From: an uncultured Collinsella sp.
GTDB lineage: Bacteria; Actinomycetota; Coriobacteriia; Coriobacteriales; Coriobacteriaceae
DNA length: 23,440 nucleotides
NCBI GenBank assembly: GCA_959602645.1
Contig: CAUGTZ010000032.1
Span: 1-23,440 of the forward strand
Direction of reading: 5' to 3'
Of the stretch, positions 15,030 through 21,886 are shown one piece after another. The position numbers and the translations under genes are program-made. A model generated the notes under the pieces. That model was not told the DNA's origin. It saw only the letters and a program-made list of their open reading frames with translations, and searched no databases. Every line of letters begins with the position of its first letter. The first letter of the stretch is position 1.

Positions 15030-15807
15030 CGCGCTGCTTGAGCGCTTGGCGGCCCCGCCTGTCCGTACCACGCAGGAGCGTTACCGCCACGAGCTCAAAT
15101 ATCTCATTAACGAGGGCGAGCACGCCGCGCTTGCCTGTCGCATGGCGCCGGTGTTTAAGCTGGACAAGCATGCGCGCTCGGGTGGTTACACCATTCGCAG
15201 CCTGTACTTTGACGACTACTGCAACTCGGCCTACGAGGAAAAAGACGCCGGCATTCTCATGCGCAAAAAGTATCGCGTGCGTATCTATAACGGCAGCGAC
15301 AAGGTGATTAAGCTCGAGCGCAAAAAGAAGTACGGCAGCTGGATCTACAAGGAGGACGCGCCGCTTACGCGCGGCGAGTTTGAGCAGATCCTGGCTGGCG
15401 ACTACGACTTTTTGCTGAGGAGCCCGCACCAACTCTGCCGCGAGTTCTACATCGAGTGCATCTGCAACATGATGCGCCCACGGACCATTGTGGACTACGA
15501 GCGCGAGCCGTGGGTGATGGATGAGGGCACCGTGCGCATTACGTTTGACATGAACGTGCGTGCCGCGGTGGGAAGCTTCGATATCTTTGACGCGACCTTG
15601 CCTGCATTGCCCGTGCTGGAGCCCGGCAAGCTGGTGATGGAGGTCAAGTTTACCGAGTTTTGCCCGCAGCTGGTGCGCGATATGGTGCCGCCGGGCGCGG
15701 CCGAACTCACGGCGGTCTCTAAGTACTGCCTGTGTTATGACAAGACCGCCTACCTGCGCGGATTTAATTACTGGGAATCGGATTTTGAGAACCGAGGGGA
15801 TATTTAG
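15016..15807 (+). CDS. VTC-domain protein (polyphosphate polymerase-like)
   Basis: The 263-aa protein is a complete VTC tunnel domain. Conserved basic and acidic residues that line the ATP/polyphosphate tunnel are visible: RHELKYLI (R24, K28), IRSLYFDD (R61), RVRIYNG (R87, R89), IKLERKKKYG (K99, E101, K103), PRTIVDYER (R156), RITFDMN (R174), MEVKF (E209, K211) and SKYCLCYDK (K236). Yeast Vtc4 makes polyphosphate from ATP with this fold. There is no membrane segment, so it is cytoplasmic, presumably acting next to the DUF4956 membrane protein. ATG 15016 lies inside the end of the CotH-like gene (14-base overlap) with GGAGG upstream. Confidence 0.9.
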   Translation: MRRASALLERLAAPPVRTTQERYRHELKYLINEGEHAALACRMAPVFKLDKHARSGGYTIRSLYFDDYCNSAYEEKDAGILMRKKYRVRIYNGSDKVIKLERKKKYGSWIYKEDAPLTRGEFEQILAGDYDFLLRSPHQLCREFYIECICNMMRPRTIVDYEREPWVMDEGTVRITFDMNVRAAVGSFDIFDATLPALPVLEPGKLVMEVKFTEFCPQLVRDMVPPGAAELTAVSKYCLCYDKTAYLRGFNYWESDFENRGDI

Positions 15808-15810
15808 ACC

Positions 15811-16476
15811 ATGAGCACCAGGGACTTTTTTAAGAACTCCGTCTTGGAGGCGTTTGGCCAGGTCGACCCTGCCAAGATTGGCCTTTCGCTGCTCGTGGCG
15901 CTCGCCATGGGCATCCTGATCTATTACGTGTACAAGCGCTTTTTTACCGGCGTGGTGTATTCGCGTAGCTTTGCCGTGACGCTCGTGGGCATGTGCGTGC
16001 TCACCTGCATGGTCACGCTCGCGATCTCGACCAACGTGGTCATCTCGCTCGGTATGGTCGGCGCTCTGTCCATCGTCCGCTACCGTACGGCGGTCAAGGA
16101 CCCGCTCGACCTGCTGTATCTGTTTTGGGCCATTACCACGGGCATTACGGCGGGAGCCGGCATGTATGCGCTCGTGGCGCTTACGGCGGTGGTAATCGTG
16201 GTGATGATCGCCGGCTTTGCGAGCCACCAGGACAAGGCACGCGTGTACATGATGGTCATCCACTACACGGGCCAGACCACCGGCGACGATATCGTGCGCG
16301 CATTTGGGCGCACCAAGTTCACCGTCAAGTCTAAGACCATGTGCGGCGACAAGGTCGAAATGGCCGCCGAGGTGTTCTCGGATGGTGTGGATATGCCCTA
16401 TGCTGACGCCATTCGCGCGCTCGACGGCGTTGAAGACCTGACGCTCATCCAGTACAACGGCGAGTACCACGGTTAG
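15811..16476 (+). CDS. DUF4956 membrane protein
   Basis: The 221-aa protein has about four membrane helices (22-41, 53-71, 102-117, 118-136). It carries the DUF4956 hallmark VISLGMVGALSIVRYRTAVKDP (77-98) between helices two and three, and a soluble C-terminal α/β domain at about 145-220. DUF4956 proteins are very often encoded next to VTC-domain proteins. A role as membrane partner or channel for polyphosphate is suspected but not shown. It starts 3 bases after the VTC stop and is the last gene of the pel transcript. There is no clear terminator in the 33 bases before the next gene, so read-through is possible. Confidence 0.9.
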   Translation: MSTRDFFKNSVLEAFGQVDPAKIGLSLLVALAMGILIYYVYKRFFTGVVYSRSFAVTLVGMCVLTCMVTLAISTNVVISLGMVGALSIVRYRTAVKDPLDLLYLFWAITTGITAGAGMYALVALTAVVIVVMIAGFASHQDKARVYMMVIHYTGQTTGDDIVRAFGRTKFTVKSKTMCGDKVEMAAEVFSDGVDMPYADAIRALDGVEDLTLIQYNGEYHG

Positions 16477-16509
16477 TTTGGTTCAGTTTTATTTAAGGGA
16501 CGGTGTCGC

Positions 16510-17514
16510 ATGGACGTGCAGCAGCTTGAAGAGACCTGGGCCGTAAGGGCTGGTGCGCGTGAGGCGCGTCTTGTTGCGGCCTCGCATGTGCCGGCGGCGC
16601 TGTCGCGGCTGGGGATCGTGCGTCCCAGCGATCGCCTGGTTGCGTTTGCCGATGACTTTGCCGATTCGTTCGCACGCGGCTTTGATGCCTTCGACGTTGT
16701 GCTCGTGGGGGAGCCGTCGGTTGCGGCGTTTGCTTCTGCGTCCAAGGGCTTTGATGCTTCGTTTGAGGTCGAGGGGCCGCACCTGTGGTGGTTCGTCAAC
16801 TCTATTGGCGGTTTTGGACTGCGCGTGCCCGATTTGCGCTCGCTGGGTCGGGCGGCCCGCGAGGCACATGCGCTGCTCGTGGTGGATAACACTGTGGCAA
16901 GCGTCTTTGGGTGCGATCCGCTGCGGCTGGGTGTTGCGCTATCGCTCGAGGCGCTCGATCGCGTATGCGCTGGTAAGGCTCCGCGCAAGCTCGTTGCCGC
17001 TTCGGTGGCGCGCTCGCAGCTTAAACGCCATCGTGTGGATGCCGCTGCCGAATGCGTGCATGCCCTGCTTGAGGGCTGCGGCTTGGCTAAGCTTGATTTG
17101 CCTGCTGACGAGGCCGGTGTGCTGGAGCACGGGCTCGACACGCTCGACACCCGCATACAGGCGCACTTCGATCGCGCCCGTGCACTGGCCGAGTATCTGG
17201 CCGCCAACGAGATGGTGCGCAACGTGCGCTATCCCGGGTTGAGCTCGCATCCCGACCATGTGGTTGCAACGGGAATCCTCGAGCATGGTTTTGGTCCGGC
17301 AGTTGAGTTTGACCTTATCGAGCGCAGTGCGGATGAGCTGTTCGACGCTTTGCCGGGGGAGTTCCGCACATCGCCAGCCGGCGGCGCAACGACGCGTCTT
17401 TCAGCCCCACGCGGCGAGCAGGGGAGCACCATCCGCGTCTTCGCCGGCACCGACGACCCCCTGGTTGTAGCGTCCACTCTAGACAACGCCCTCCGCAAAT
17501 TAGCTACTCTTTGA
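16510..17514 (+). CDS. Cystathionine γ-synthase-like (fold type I) protein lacking the PLP lysine
   Basis: The 334-aa protein is shorter than the usual ~390 aa. It keeps the outline of the Cys/Met-metabolism PLP family: VVDNTVAS with D126, then CDPLRLG spaced exactly as in active enzymes. It also has an NVRYPGLSSHPDH segment near 235-250 and a C-terminal domain ending IRVFAGTDDPLVVASTLDNAL. Aligned without gaps from D126, the Schiff-base lysine of the HSxTK motif falls on R151 (the local sequence is LEALDRVCAGK). The SSGMAA and ESPSNP motifs are also lost (ASHVPAAL, VNSIGGFG). It is thus probably a non-catalytic relative or has a changed chemistry. Start ATG 16510 has a GGGACGG-like site. Its end overlaps the minus-strand regulator by 11 bases. 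Confidence 0.75.
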   Translation: MDVQQLEETWAVRAGAREARLVAASHVPAALSRLGIVRPSDRLVAFADDFADSFARGFDAFDVVLVGEPSVAAFASASKGFDASFEVEGPHLWWFVNSIGGFGLRVPDLRSLGRAAREAHALLVVDNTVASVFGCDPLRLGVALSLEALDRVCAGKAPRKLVAASVARSQLKRHRVDAAAECVHALLEGCGLAKLDLPADEAGVLEHGLDTLDTRIQAHFDRARALAEYLAANEMVRNVRYPGLSSHPDHVVATGILEHGFGPAVEFDLIERSADELFDALPGEFRTSPAGGATTRLSAPRGEQGSTIRVFAGTDDPLVVASTLDNALRKLATL

Positions 17515-17857
17515 TGCTAGCGATGAGGGCGTCTGCTTTGGTGGCGATGATATCGTTGATGTCGGCCTGCAGCTCCTCGTAGACTTCGATGGCTCGCTCG
17601 CCGGCGGGGGTGAGGGTGGATCCGCGGGCGCCGTCGCGCTCGATGAGTTTGCATCCCAGCTGGCCTTCGGCTTCGTTCACAATGCGCCAGGCCTTGGAAT
17701 ACGCCATGCCCATGCTCTTGGCGGCACGGTTGAGCGAGTGCTCGCGGGCGATACCTTGCAGCAGCAAGACGCAGCCGTGGCCGAAGACGCCCGGCAAATC
17801 CTTGTCGCACGCTTGAATGACCAGCTTTGCCGTCGTCTTGTACTCCATGTGCCCCAC
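17504..17857 (-). CDS. ModE/LysR-type winged-helix DNA-binding protein (single domain)
   Basis: The 117-aa protein is a single winged helix of the ModE N-terminal type. LLLQGIAREHSLNRAAKSMGMAYSKAWRIV is the helix-turn-helix region (about 30-60), and GCKLIERDGARGSTLTPAGE is the wing. ModE normally has a molybdate-binding domain after this, which is absent here. Such short forms are common in anaerobes and often regulate molybdoenzyme or metal genes, but no such genes are in the window. It starts at GTG 17857 with GGGAAG just upstream; ATG 17848 is an alternative. It is divergent from guaB and converges with the PLP-like gene. Confidence 0.85.
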   Translation of the reverse strand: MGHMEYKTTAKLVIQACDKDLPGVFGHGCVLLLQGIAREHSLNRAAKSMGMAYSKAWRIVNEAEGQLGCKLIERDGARGSTLTPAGERAIEVYEELQADINDIIATKADALIASIKE

Positions 17858-17953
17858 GTCTTCCCGCTAAAGTGTTTGCTGGGCAAACGCAAAGCCTGCG
17901 TCAAACCCTCATGTGCTCTTCTTAAATCATGCATTGTAGCAGTCAAAGTGCGT

Positions 17954-17991
17954 TAAGATACTTCCCCAGTATTGGGCGCCCAAGGTTGGGC
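17954..17991 (+). promoter_or_regulatory. guaB promoter -10 candidate and palindromic operator/leader
   Basis: TAAGAT at 17954-17959 is a possible -10; no strong -35 is visible. Just downstream come the perfect palindrome TTGGGCGCCCAA (17972-17983) and then, two bases later, a third half-site TTGGGC (17986-17991). The outer CCCAG/CTGGG can also pair. The position near the expected transcription start suits a repressor operator or a leader hairpin sensing purine status. The pattern does not match any riboswitch I know. Confidence 0.4.
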
Positions 17992-18041
17992 TGGGTCCTA
18001 CGAGGCCTGCAGCCGACCGGTCGCATGGAAAAAGGAGAAAC

Positions 18042-19553
18042 ATGGCTACGTTCTTTCCCGGTGAGTCCCACACGTTTTCGGAGTATCTGCTGGTCCCTGG
18101 TTACTCGTCCTCGCAGTGCATCCCCAACAACGTCTCTCTTAAGACGCCGCTGACCCGCTTTAAGCGCGGTGAGAAGCCGGCAATCACCTTGAACATCCCC
18201 ATGGTTTCCGCCATCATGCAGTCCGTCTCGGGCGTCGACATGGGTGTCGCGCTCGCTACCGAGGGTGGCCTGTCCTTCATTTACGGTTCCCAGAGCGCCG
18301 AGTCCGAGGCCGCTATGGTCAAGGCCGTCAAGGATCACAAGGCCGGCTTCGTTCAGTCCGATTCCACGCTGACCCCCGACATGACCATGGAGCAGGTCAT
18401 CGAGCTCAAGGAGAAGACCGGTCATTCCACCATGCCGGTCACCGACGACGGCACTCCCAAGGGTAAGCTCCTGGGCATCGTCACCAGCCGTGACTATCGC
18501 CCCAGTCGCGATGACCACCAGACGAAGGTCTCCGAGTTCATGACCCCGCGTGAGCAGCTCATCGTAGGCGACAAGAACATCAGCCTCAAGGTTGCCAACG
18601 ACGTCATCTGGGACAACAAGCTCAACGCTCTGCCCATCGTCGACGACAACGATCACCTCATGGGCATCGTCTTCCGCAAGGACTACGACAGCCACAAGAC
18701 CAACCCCAACGAGCTGCTCGATAACGACAAGCGCTACATGGTCGGCGCCGGTATCAATACCCGCGATTATGCCGAGCGCGTGCCGCTGCTCATCGAGGCT
18801 GGTGCCGATGTCCTGTGCATCGACTCTTCCGAGGGCTTCAGCGAATGGCAGAAGCGCACCATCGAGTGGATCCGCGCCAACTACGGCGAGGACGTCAAGG
18901 TCGGTGCCGGCAACGTCGTCGACGCTGAGGGCTTCCGCTTCCTGGCCGACTGCGGTGCCGACTTCATCAAGGTCGGTATCGGCGGCGGTTCCATCTGCAT
19001 TACCCGCGAGACCAAGGGTATCGGTCGTGGCCAGGCCACCGCGCTGATCGACGTCTGCCGCGCTCGCGACGAGTACTACGAGGAGACTGGCGTCTACGTG
19101 CCCGTGTGCTCCGACGGCGGTATCGTCTACGACTACCACATGACGCTCGCCCTTGCCATGGGTGCCGACTTTATGATGCTGGGCCGTTACTTCGCCCGCT
19201 TTGACGAGAGCCCGACCGAGCGCGTCAACGTCAACGGTCAGTACATGAAGGAGTACTGGGGCGAGGGTTCTGCGCGTGCCCGCAACTGGCAGCGCTACGA
19301 CCTGGGCGGCGCCGCGAAGCTCAGCTTCGTCGAGGGCGTTGACTCCTACGTTCCCTACGCCGGTTCCCTCAAGGACGGCGTGGGCGGCACGCTTTACAAG
19401 GTCAAGTCCACGATGTGCAATTGCGGTGCCCTCTCGATCCCCGAGCTCCAAGAAAAGGCACGCCTGACCCTGGTCAGCTCCACCTCCATCGTCGAAGGTG
19501 GCGCCCACGACGTTGTCGTAAAGGACTCCCAGCAGTCTGTGTCTTATCGATAA
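18042..19553 (+). CDS. guaB: Inosine-5'-monophosphate dehydrogenase
   Basis: The 503-aa enzyme oxidises IMP to XMP with NAD+, the committed step of GMP synthesis. A (β/α)8 barrel is interrupted by two CBS domains at about residues 100-225. The catalytic loop is GGGSICITRETKGIG with Cys319. Asp261 sits in LCIDSSEG, and the flap reads EYWGEGSARARNWQRYD with Arg418-Tyr419 as the hydrolytic base pair. Length and these three positions are those I recall for the Tritrichomonas foetus enzyme. AAGGAG lies 6 bases before ATG 18042. Codon use is strongly biased to C-ending codons, more so than in the flanking genes, as expected for high expression. It is transcribed alone, with a terminator 30 bases after the stop. 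Confidence 0.97.
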   Translation: MATFFPGESHTFSEYLLVPGYSSSQCIPNNVSLKTPLTRFKRGEKPAITLNIPMVSAIMQSVSGVDMGVALATEGGLSFIYGSQSAESEAAMVKAVKDHKAGFVQSDSTLTPDMTMEQVIELKEKTGHSTMPVTDDGTPKGKLLGIVTSRDYRPSRDDHQTKVSEFMTPREQLIVGDKNISLKVANDVIWDNKLNALPIVDDNDHLMGIVFRKDYDSHKTNPNELLDNDKRYMVGAGINTRDYAERVPLLIEAGADVLCIDSSEGFSEWQKRTIEWIRANYGEDVKVGAGNVVDAEGFRFLADCGADFIKVGIGGGSICITRETKGIGRGQATALIDVCRARDEYYEETGVYVPVCSDGGIVYDYHMTLALAMGADFMMLGRYFARFDESPTERVNVNGQYMKEYWGEGSARARNWQRYDLGGAAKLSFVEGVDSYVPYAGSLKDGVGGTLYKVKSTMCNCGALSIPELQEKARLTLVSSTSIVEGGAHDVVVKDSQQSVSYR

Positions 19554-19585
19554 GCCTGCACTCATAATCGATCTTTCGCCGATTG

Positions 19586-19620
19586 GTGCCGCCCGCTTCA
19601 TTTGCGGACGGCACTTTTTC
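19586..19620 (+). terminator. Rho-independent terminator of guaB
   Basis: GTGCCGCCCGC pairs with GCGGACGGCAC (one C-A mismatch) around a TTCATTT loop and is followed directly by TTTTTCTTTTCT. It is a strong, well-formed terminator. Confidence 0.9.
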
Positions 19621-19692
19621 TTTTCTAGTTCGAATAAATCGGCTATCGTTTTATTGTTTGCGTTGCAATGCCTTTTATAGGGGAGATAAGAG

Positions 19693-20454
19693 ATGAAAAT
19701 TGACGAGCTGGTTCGTGACCATTACGTCGATTTGGGCGACATGGATCGTGACATTTGGCGCTATATCTCAATGCATCGCTACGAGGCTGCTAATTCGACG
19801 CTTGTTGATCTAGCAGCCAAGTGCAACGCATCAAAATCTGCCGTTCTACGTTTTGCTCAGCGCCTAGGGTTTCGTGGATTCTCTGAGTTCAAATACGCCC
19901 TCAAGGCTGAAGTAGAAGCTGATGCTCGCGATATAGTCGACGCTGCGGTTCTCGATCGTTATACCGCCATTGTCTTAAAATCGCTCAAAGACTTTCTTTC
20001 GCGTGATTTCACGCCTGTATTCAGGCTTATCGAGCAGAGCTCAAAGGTGTTTCTTTACGGCACGGGAACACTCCAACGTGCGGTTGCTCAAGAGATGCGT
20101 CGCGTGTTTTTGGCTGGTGACGAATATTTCTACGTCGTGGAAGGCGTTGATGAGACCGCAGCTCTTACGGGCGCTTTGACTCAAGACGATCTTCTCTTCG
20201 TCTTTTCTCTAAAAGGACAATCCGATAATGCAACTACGCTTGCGCGAAATCTCAAAGCCAGAAACGTTCCTTTTATTGCGGTAACGAGTTCTCTGGATAA
20301 CGATATCGCTCATCTTGCTGATGAGAGCATCTTGGTTGGTACCGAGAGCCTACCGATTGGTGGCGGACATAGTTACGAAGTGCTCGACGCTTATTTTCTT
20401 CTCGTCAGCATCTTGTTCTTGAAGTATTCCGAATACAAACGAGCGCATCGATAG
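19693..20454 (+). CDS. MurR/RpiR-family transcriptional regulator (HTH + SIS)
   Basis: The protein has 253 aa. An N-terminal helix-turn-helix of the RpiR type (to ~75) includes LAAKCNASKSAVLRFAQRLGF and GFSEFKYALK. A SIS sugar-phosphate-binding domain follows (about 100-240), with VFLYGTGTLQRAVAQEM and LFVFSLKGQSDNATTLA. Such regulators sense a phosphosugar and control nearby catabolic genes. Here the dehydratase and PTS genes follow on the same strand, with palindromes in between that are likely its operators. ATG 19693 has GGGGAG 9 bases upstream. It lies after the guaB terminator, so it has its own promoter in 19620-19690, where I see no clear boxes. Confidence 0.92.
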   Translation: MKIDELVRDHYVDLGDMDRDIWRYISMHRYEAANSTLVDLAAKCNASKSAVLRFAQRLGFRGFSEFKYALKAEVEADARDIVDAAVLDRYTAIVLKSLKDFLSRDFTPVFRLIEQSSKVFLYGTGTLQRAVAQEMRRVFLAGDEYFYVVEGVDETAALTGALTQDDLLFVFSLKGQSDNATTLARNLKARNVPFIAVTSSLDNDIAHLADESILVGTESLPIGGGHSYEVLDAYFLLVSILFLKYSEYKRAHR

Positions 20455-20477
20455 TTTTTCGCAGGTAAACGAGCTGT

Positions 20478-20513
20478 GGAAATTTCCCAGCTGGTGGGAA
20501 TTCGTCCCAACCA
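20478..20513 (+). promoter_or_regulatory. Cluster of overlapping palindromes, likely RpiR operator
   Basis: GGAAATTTCC (20478-20487) is a perfect palindrome. It overlaps TTCCC-N7-GGGAA (20484-20500) and CCAGCTGG (20487-20494). TGGTGGGA pairs with TCCCAaCCA (20492-20499 with 20505-20513, one bulge). No T-run follows, so it is not a terminator for the regulator. It is best read as an operator of the downstream genes. Confidence 0.45.
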
Positions 20514-20576
20514 CGGGCGATGTACCTATATCGTCTTTCTCAGGTCTTTCTGGGATATTCGCCTCCTACACTTGGC

Positions 20577-20612
20577 CTCGTTAAACGAGACCGCGAACGA
20601 ATGCGAGTCTCG
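20577..20612 (+). promoter_or_regulatory. Second palindrome pair in the dehydratase leader
   Basis: CTCGTT-A-AACGAG (20577-20589) is a perfect inverted repeat. It overlaps CGAGAC-N15-GTCTCG (20586-20591 with 20607-20612). The second could form an RNA hairpin about 20 bases before the start codon. The ribosome site GGAAGGGA (20621-20628) is left free. Confidence 0.4.
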
Positions 20613-20632
20613 GTGAATCGGGAAGGGACGAA

Positions 20633-21838
20633 ATGGATTCCTTGAAGATCACGGACGTCCGTCCCATCTGCACTGCTCCCGAGGGTATTAACCTTGTTGT
20701 GGTGAAGGTGGAGACGAATGACCCGTCCATCTACGGTGTTGGCTGCGCTACGTTTACGCAGCGTTATGAGGCGGTTGCCCATGCGGTTGACCGCTATCTG
20801 AAGCCCTTTTTGCTAGGTAAAGATCCTGCGCGAATTCAGGATATCTGGCAGACTGCACATGTTTCTGGATATTGGCGAAACGGGCCGATCTGGAACAATG
20901 CACTTTCCGGCATTGACATGGCACTTTGGGACATTAAGGGCAAGATGGCCGGCATGCCGCTCTATGACCTTTTTGGTGGTAAATGCCGCGATGCTGTTCC
21001 GGCGTATATTCATGCCGATGCACAGACGATAGAGGGCGCAATCGCTTTGGTCCAGCAGCGCGTCGATGCGGGCTGGAATCGAATCCGCGTTCAAATCGGT
21101 GGCTATGGCGGAAACGTTCCTGTTGAGAATAAGCCTAAAGACGCGCTACCCGGTGCATACTATGATCCCAAAGTGTATATGCGCACGGCTATTGAGGGGT
21201 TTACTGCCTTACGTCGCGAGTTTGGTGACGACATTGAGCTGTGCCATGATGTCCATGAGCGTTTGACGCCTTCCGAGGCAATCCGCTTCGCGCAGCAAAT
21301 GGACCAATTCGACCTGCTGTTCCTTGAAGACGTGCTCGCTCCCGAGCAAATTGCATGGTTCGATCAGGTGCGCGCTCATACGACTTGCCCGCTTGCCATG
21401 GGCGAGCTCATCAATAACCCGCATGAGTGGATGCAGCTTGTTCAGAATCGAAGCGTTGACTATCTTCGTCTCCACATCAGTCAGGCAGGTGGAATCACGC
21501 CCGTTCGTAAGATCATTGCTTTCGCTGACGTTAATGGTGTTCGCACCGCTTGGCATGGTCCTGGCGATATGTCCGGTATTGGGCATGCGGTCAACACGCA
21601 CCTTTCCATTTCCTCACCGAACTTCGGTATCCAAGAGTGGAGCTGCAGCATTAAGGAGAACACGTATCGAGTGTTCCCGGGCATGCCAGTCGTTGAGAAC
21701 GGCTATGTGTATCTGAACGATCAACCCGGTATCGGTGTGGATATCGATGAGGATCTCGCAGCAGAGTTCCCTCCCGTCGATAAGGATTTGAGTTGGCTTC
21801 TTTGCAGACTTCCGGATGGTTCCGCTGCTCGACCGTAA
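20633..21838 (+). CDS. ManD/RspA-type enolase-superfamily sugar-acid dehydratase
   Basis: The 401-aa protein belongs to the mannonate dehydratase (ManD/RspA) subgroup. An N-terminal capping domain (1-120) has YWRNGPIWNNALSGIDMALWD. The barrel carries the metal ligands D206 (CHDVHERL), E232 (LEDVLAPE) and E258 (MGELINNP). H208 (DVHERL), H308 (WHGPGDMSGIGH) and E335 are at the usual active-site positions. The typical WCR-DVHERLTP and WHGP motifs are intact, so it should be active. Members dehydrate D-mannonate and/or D-gluconate to 2-keto-3-deoxygluconate; some are almost inactive on both. The exact substrate is not decided here. AAGGGA precedes ATG 20633, and the PTS gene follows after 48 bases. 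Confidence 0.9.
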   Translation: MDSLKITDVRPICTAPEGINLVVVKVETNDPSIYGVGCATFTQRYEAVAHAVDRYLKPFLLGKDPARIQDIWQTAHVSGYWRNGPIWNNALSGIDMALWDIKGKMAGMPLYDLFGGKCRDAVPAYIHADAQTIEGAIALVQQRVDAGWNRIRVQIGGYGGNVPVENKPKDALPGAYYDPKVYMRTAIEGFTALRREFGDDIELCHDVHERLTPSEAIRFAQQMDQFDLLFLEDVLAPEQIAWFDQVRAHTTCPLAMGELINNPHEWMQLVQNRSVDYLRLHISQAGGITPVRKIIAFADVNGVRTAWHGPGDMSGIGHAVNTHLSISSPNFGIQEWSCSIKENTYRVFPGMPVVENGYVYLNDQPGIGVDIDEDLAAEFPPVDKDLSWLLCRLPDGSAARP

Positions 21839-21886
21839 TGCGACCCGGAGTTATTTGTTTTTGAGTTCCTTGAAAGGGGATAGACC

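Noticed and set aside
13416..15071. A 551-residue minus-strand frame opposite the CotH-like gene
   Set aside because: Long only because of codon bias on the other strand; no motifs.
14818..16470. A 550-residue minus-strand frame opposite the VTC and DUF4956 genes
   Set aside because: Covers two well-defined genes and has low-complexity His/Arg-rich sequence.
16477..16509. A terminator closing the pel operon
   Set aside because: Only a short AT-rich stretch, no stem; the end of the transcript is therefore left open.
17858..18041. A purine or guanine riboswitch upstream of guaB
   Set aside because: The paired elements do not match the three-way purine aptamer; simple palindromes explain the symmetry better.
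17943..19601. A 552-residue minus-strand frame opposite guaB
   Set aside because: Gly/Val/Leu/Asp-rich mirror of a strongly biased gene; guaB is certain.
20492..20513. Terminator for the RpiR gene
   Set aside because: The hairpin is not followed by a T-run (CCACGGGCGATG follows).
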